Shown here: positions 60,576-64,000 of the stretch, in pieces | How the letters are laid out: every line of letters starts with the position of its first letter | Numbering within the stretch: position 1 is the first letter of the stretch | From: Leishmania donovani | Lineage: Eukaryota > Euglenozoa > Kinetoplastea > Trypanosomatida > Trypanosomatidae | Reading direction: 5' to 3' | Length of the DNA: 64,000 nucleotides | Assembly: GCF_000227135.1 (NCBI RefSeq) | Contig: NC_018262.1 | Coordinates: 305,572 to 369,571 of the forward strand | Made by a program: the position numbers and the translations under genes | Notes under the pieces: model-generated | The model's input: only the letters and a program-made list of their open reading frames with translations | Database searches by the model: none | What the model was told of the DNA's origin: nothing

Positions 60576-61080
60576 TGTAGGTCCCAGCGCGTGGTATCCA
60601 GACTCCAGTACACCCACTCTCAGTGTGGAGGGAAAGCCACGCAGCCCCCTACCCCCTATCCCCTGCCGACGCCGAATCACTTCGGGTGGTGGCAGGATCA
60701 AATGCCCACAACATGGTAAAGCCAGAGCGATTCATCGCTACTGATGCCGGCGGTGCGGTTCTGGGTGGCGTCGGAGAGACCTGCGACAGTGAACACGTTT
60801 GTACCATCCATGCGATGCGGAGAGTCGCATTGTGATTCGAATGCATCCCACCCGGCCCTCGCGCTGTCCAGTGGTGTGGGGCGGCTGTGAAGCAACCTGC
60901 AGAACGGAGGTGGAGAGAGTTTCAGGCAGAGGCCGTGTTCAGATAATTGATTTGGCGCATCGCTGTAACGCGTGTCTCCACCGCCGTCTCGCACCACGAG
61001 ATGTACGTGTGACAGGCCTTGTAGATGGGACTTGAGCTCACGTTTTATCGCAGAGAATGGGGGCATCGAAAAAGAAAAGG
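60576..61080 (+). mobile_element. SIDER-type short degenerate retroposon, diverged family, copy C
   Basis: About 505 bases alignable with copies A and B. The 5' part has CCCAGCGCGTGGTATCCAGA and ACCCACTCTCAGTGTGG, the best-preserved hallmark after copy A. Shared middle blocks include GAGCGATTCATCGCTACTGA, GCGACAGTGAACACGTTTGT and CATCGCTGTAACGCGTGTCT. The 3' end is GGCATCGAAAAAGAAAAGG, an A-rich tail. It lies between the N gap and the fumarate reductase gene. Confidence 0.65.
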
Positions 61081-62136
61081 CCATAATACTTCCACTAACA
61101 GCAAAGGGGGTGCGTCGAAACAAGTCGAGTGGAAACGGTGGATCGTAGAAGACAAGTATAACAGCCTGGAGAAGGGAAAATATGCGCATGGGGAACAGAC
61201 GATGTGTCAGCATGTGTTGGGTGTCCTGGCCCTCCGGTTTACAGCTAGTGTCGATCAAGTCGGTTTCCGTGTCGGAAGCCATGAGCTCCTGGTGCACTCG
61301 CTTCTCGGGACGCGAATACTTGAATAGTCGCGCTTTCCCTCCACCTCCCCCCCCACCCTTCCTCCTCTCTGAAGAGATTCCTCCCCCACACACATACACA
61401 AGCATACACAAGTATTCAACTTTCCATTTCTTTTTGAACTTCATTGCGCATCTTCAAGTCACCACTGCCATCACTACAGCCCCCACCCCCACCCCTTCTC
61501 CCCGTCTCACGCCACAAAACGTCACCTTACCTCTCCCTCATTTTGGGTTTCTCTTCACGGACGACAGTGGAGAGTACTACGGTACACATACACACATAGT
61601 GAAAGGCGAGAGAGGGAAACGATACGAAGCTCACTTTTTTTCTGATTCCTGAACTAGAACGTCGATTCACTTCTTGTTCCTATGCTTACTCGGTTTGGGC
61701 CACTTGCTTCCCTCCCTCCCTCCCTTCCATCATCTCGCACCCACCCATCGTAACACGGCGTACAGCTCCTCTCTCCGCAATTCCCTTGTTTTGGTGTCTT
61801 TTGGTGTTTCTGGTGTCGTTTTTTCTTGCCTCTTGATTTTATGAATCTTTATATGTATTTGTTGTTGTTTGCGTTCTCCTGCCTTCCTCCTCCCATGCTC
61901 ATCAAAAGTAGCTTCTTGACTATCTCGTTTGATTGCGTGCGCGTGTGTTGTTGCACTCGTTGTTGGCTTTGCCTTCAAGCGCTTTCCCCTTTCCCCTCCC
62001 TGCTTCCCCCCCCCCTTTTTACTGGCTCATTGGCACTCACACAGCCAACTCTTGACCACCGCCGTTGCACCAACAAGAAAGTATAACTTCTTTCGCTACA
62101 GTTTTTTTTTTCTCGTTACATTGTCGCTTTAACGGA

Positions 62137-64000
62137 ATGTTACCCTGCCGCCGTTTTTCAAGCGTCGCAGCCTCGCAGTCGCGCTTGTGGCAGCATGTCG
62201 CATCCTATACACTGCGCCGCACCACAGCACCGGCGATACTTGCAACGGCTCAGAGCAGCTGTCTCGGCATGGGTGGCTGCGCAACGGCGACACAGCGACG
62301 TTGCGCAGCCACCGACTCGCATACAGGCGCTTCCGTAGTCGTTTCGGACCCCGAAAAGGCCGCTCGTGAGCGCGATCGCATTGCTCGCGGCCTGCTCACC
62401 ACCAACTTTCCCGAGCTGCACGTCAACCAGCGCTCGGTGCTGCGGTATAAGGACGTGATGCACACGGTGCCGTACACGCTCACCATCGCTGTAGACGGTA
62501 ATGTCGCTCGCCAAGATGTGGATCCTGTCGTCAAGGCAATTCTAAGCGACTGCTTCGCGATGGTGGACAAGCACCTCAACTCCTTCAACCCGGGCAGCGA
62601 GGTGTCGCAGGTCAACAGGATGCCGGTGGGAAAGAAGCACGTCATGTCGGAGCACCTCTTCGAGGTGGTCAAGTGCTGCGAGGAGGTCTACAGCAGTAGC
62701 GGCAGCTGCTTTGACCCGGCCGCAGCACCGCTGGTGCACAAGCTGCGCGATGCCGCTCGCCGGCAGGACTCCGCCGAGGGGGACTTCGCCATCTCTGCGG
62801 AGGAGGCGGGGCGTTTCACCCTGACGAACAGCTTTGCCATCGACATCAAAGAAGGCACCATCGCGCGCAAGCACGAAGATGCGATGCTAGACCTGGGTGG
62901 CCTGAACAAGGGCTACACCGTCGACTGCGTGGTGGATCGTCTGAATGCAGCCAACTTCGCCGACGTGCTGTTCGAGTGGGGCGGCGACTGCCGCGCCTCG
63001 GGTGTGAATGTGCAGCGCCAGCCGTGGGCAGTCGGCGTTGTGCGTCCGCCATCGGTCGACGAGGTCGTCGCGGCTGCCAAGTCCGGCAAGTCGGTGACAA
63101 TGAATGCCCACAGCCTTGGGGATCACACGGATGAACCGGCGCAGTCGACGTCGGCCGCCGACGGGGCGGCCAAGGCTGAGCACAAGGCGCTCCTGCGCGT
63201 CATGTCGCTCAGCAATGAGGCACTCTGCACGAGCGGCGACTACGAGAACGTGCTCTTCGCCAACGCGCTTGGATGCGCTCTCTCGAGCACATACGACTGG
63301 CGTCGCCGCTGCCTCATTGAGCCCTGCCGGAACGAACTGGCCCAGGTTAGCATCAAATGCTACTCGTGTCTGTACGCCGACGCACTCGCCACCGCGAGCT
63401 TCGTGAAGCGCGACCCCGTGCGCGTGCGGTACATGCTCGAGCACTACCGCCACGATTACAACCGCGTGACCGACTACGCCGCCTACACGCGCGAGGGGGA
63501 GCGGCTGGCACACATGTACGAGATCGCGCACGAGAGCCCGGCCTGTCGGATAGAGCGCATTGCCGGCTCGCTGCCAGCGCGTGTTGTTGTGATCGGCGGC
63601 GGCCTTGCTGGTTGCGCGGCCGCCATTGAGGCAGCCAGCTGCGGCGCTACCGTCATTCTCCTGGAGAAGGAAGCCCGGCTGGGTGGCAATAGCGCCAAGG
63701 CCACCTCTGGCATCAACGGCTGGGGCACCCGCACGCAGGCGGTGAATCACGTCCTCGATAACTGCAAGTTTTTTGAGCGAGACACGTTCCTCTCCGGCAA
63801 GGGTGGCCACTGCGACCCTGGACTCGTGCGCACCCTCTCTGTAAAATCCGCTGAAGCGATTAGCTGGCTCGAGTTCTTCGGCATCCCGCTAACCGTCCTC
63901 TACCAGCTTGGTGGCGCGAGCCGCAGGCGCTGCCATCGCGCGCCGGATCAGAAAGACGGCACTCCGGTGCCCGTTGGCTTCACGATCATGCGTCACCTCG
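62137..64000 (+). CDS. FRD: NADH-dependent fumarate reductase, 3' end outside window
   Basis: The ATG at 62137 opens a frame that stays open to the window end (621 codons). The first about 60 residues are rich in Arg, Ser, Ala and Thr without acidic residues, typical of a mitochondrial presequence. Residues 60-66 (DSHTGAS) resemble a flavinylation target motif. Residues about 100-420 form an ApbE-type flavin-transferase-like domain (NSFNPGSEVSQVN, FDPAAAPLV, DLGGLNKGYTVD, EWGGDCRASG, TSGDYEN). From about residue 485 the FAD-binding fumarate reductase domain begins (RVVVIGGGLAGCAAAIEAA, LLEKEARLGGNSAKATSGING). The cytochrome b5 reductase-like NADH domain expected at the C-terminus lies beyond the window. 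The enzyme reduces fumarate to succinate with NADH; kinetoplastids have glycosomal and mitochondrial forms and the presequence points to the mitochondrial one. Confidence 0.95.
   Translation, partial: MLPCRRFSSVAASQSRLWQHVASYTLRRTTAPAILATAQSSCLGMGGCATATQRRCAATDSHTGASVVVSDPEKAARERDRIARGLLTTNFPELHVNQRSVLRYKDVMHTVPYTLTIAVDGNVARQDVDPVVKAILSDCFAMVDKHLNSFNPGSEVSQVNRMPVGKKHVMSEHLFEVVKCCEEVYSSSGSCFDPAAAPLVHKLRDAARRQDSAEGDFAISAEEAGRFTLTNSFAIDIKEGTIARKHEDAMLDLGGLNKGYTVDCVVDRLNAANFADVLFEWGGDCRASGVNVQRQPWAVGVVRPPSVDEVVAAAKSGKSVTMNAHSLGDHTDEPAQSTSAADGAAKAEHKALLRVMSLSNEALCTSGDYENVLFANALGCALSSTYDWRRRCLIEPCRNELAQVSIKCYSCLYADALATASFVKRDPVRVRYMLEHYRHDYNRVTDYAAYTREGERLAHMYEIAHESPACRIERIAGSLPARVVVIGGGLAGCAAAIEAASCGATVILLEKEARLGGNSAKATSGINGWGTRTQAVNHVLDNCKFFERDTFLSGKGGHCDPGLVRTLSVKSAEAISWLEFFGIPLTVLYQLGGASRRRCHRAPDQKDGTPVPVGFTIMRHL
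62272..62313. repeat. Perfect 15-bp inverted repeat in the FRD presequence
   Basis: GGTGGCTGCGCAACG at 62272-62286 is exactly complementary to 62299-62313 with a 12-base loop. It covers codons 46-59 of the fumarate reductase reading frame, directly after an in-frame ATG at 62269. Confidence 0.9.

Larger units (their letters stand above)
57278..62136. other. 4.9-kb gene-free region with two retroposons and an assembly gap
   Basis: It holds CT/CCT repeats (57820-57856), a CA run (58440-58452), conserved retroposon copy 3 (59060-59511), poly-C runs around a 99-base N gap (60128-60226), the diverged SIDER copy C (60576-61080), and pyrimidine tracts (62000-62030, 62101-62112) before the fumarate reductase gene. 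No coding-like ATG frame was seen on either strand. GC-rich sequence next to the gap (60227-60440) is unlike its surroundings and may be misassembled. Confidence 0.55.

Overview
The window looks like nuclear DNA of a trypanosomatid, most likely Leishmania or a close relative. All recognisable genes lie on the plus strand, have no introns and no operon-style spacing, and are separated by 0.5-5 kb of GT-, CT- and A-rich spacer. Pyrimidine tracts followed by AG sit ahead of several starts, as expected for spliced-leader trans-splicing in a polycistronic unit. Codons are GC-rich at the third position. Six short retroposon-derived elements of SIDER type and several kinetoplastid-specific proteins (PA26, NADH-dependent fumarate reductase) support this placement. 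From memory only, the PA26 / aspartate aminotransferase / fumarate reductase set resembles part of Leishmania chromosome 35.

Layout. 1-1074: 3' part of a conserved-looking hypothetical gene. 2.6-7.3 kb: a 1546-residue low-complexity hypothetical. 7.8-9.9 kb: TPR/kinesin-light-chain-like protein with a likely mitochondrial presequence. 10.6-11.4 kb: V-ATPase subunit D. 11.7-12.3 kb: a diverged SIDER. 13.6-15.2 kb: endonuclease/exonuclease/phosphatase-fold protein with a C-terminal membrane anchor. 15.65-16.05 kb: a well-conserved retroposon copy. 17.7-19.3 kb: a membrane protein with PEX3-like layout. 19.9-22.1 kb: SET-domain protein with a transmembrane segment. 24.3-27.0 kb: FHA-domain protein. 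27.6-28.3 kb: proteasome activator PA26, followed by the second conserved retroposon copy. 30.2-31.6 kb: AMPK gamma-type four-CBS protein, followed by a diverged SIDER. 33.8-35.4 kb: mitochondrial KsgA/TFB-type dimethyladenosine methyltransferase. 37.2-39.7 kb: a coiled-coil gene whose single reading frame is broken only by five in-frame stop codons. 40.4-41.9 kb: actin-related protein. 44.7-47.7 and 50.4-55.4 kb: two large Ser/Ala-rich hypotheticals. 56.0-57.3 kb: aspartate aminotransferase. 57.3-62.1 kb: a gene-free stretch with the third conserved retroposon copy, a 99-N assembly gap in poly-C, and the third diverged SIDER. 62.1-64.0 kb: 5' part of an NADH-dependent fumarate reductase with a mitochondrial-type presequence.

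How the genes relate. Neighbours need not share function in such gene arrays. Several products are nevertheless organellar or energy-related: aspartate aminotransferase and fumarate reductase in redox and dicarboxylate metabolism, AMPK gamma in energy sensing, V-ATPase D in organelle acidification, and the methyltransferase in mitoribosome maturation. All six retroposon copies lie downstream of genes with recognisable biochemical function, none downstream of the low-complexity hypotheticals, which may matter for mRNA stability control.

Most worth a second look: the five-stop, frame-intact gene at 37157-39661; the conserved retroposon family with a 13-bp stem, a loop dinucleotide that differs in every copy, and mosaic tails; and the fumarate reductase presequence, which carries a 15-bp perfect hairpin, an internal in-frame ATG and a flavinylation-like motif.
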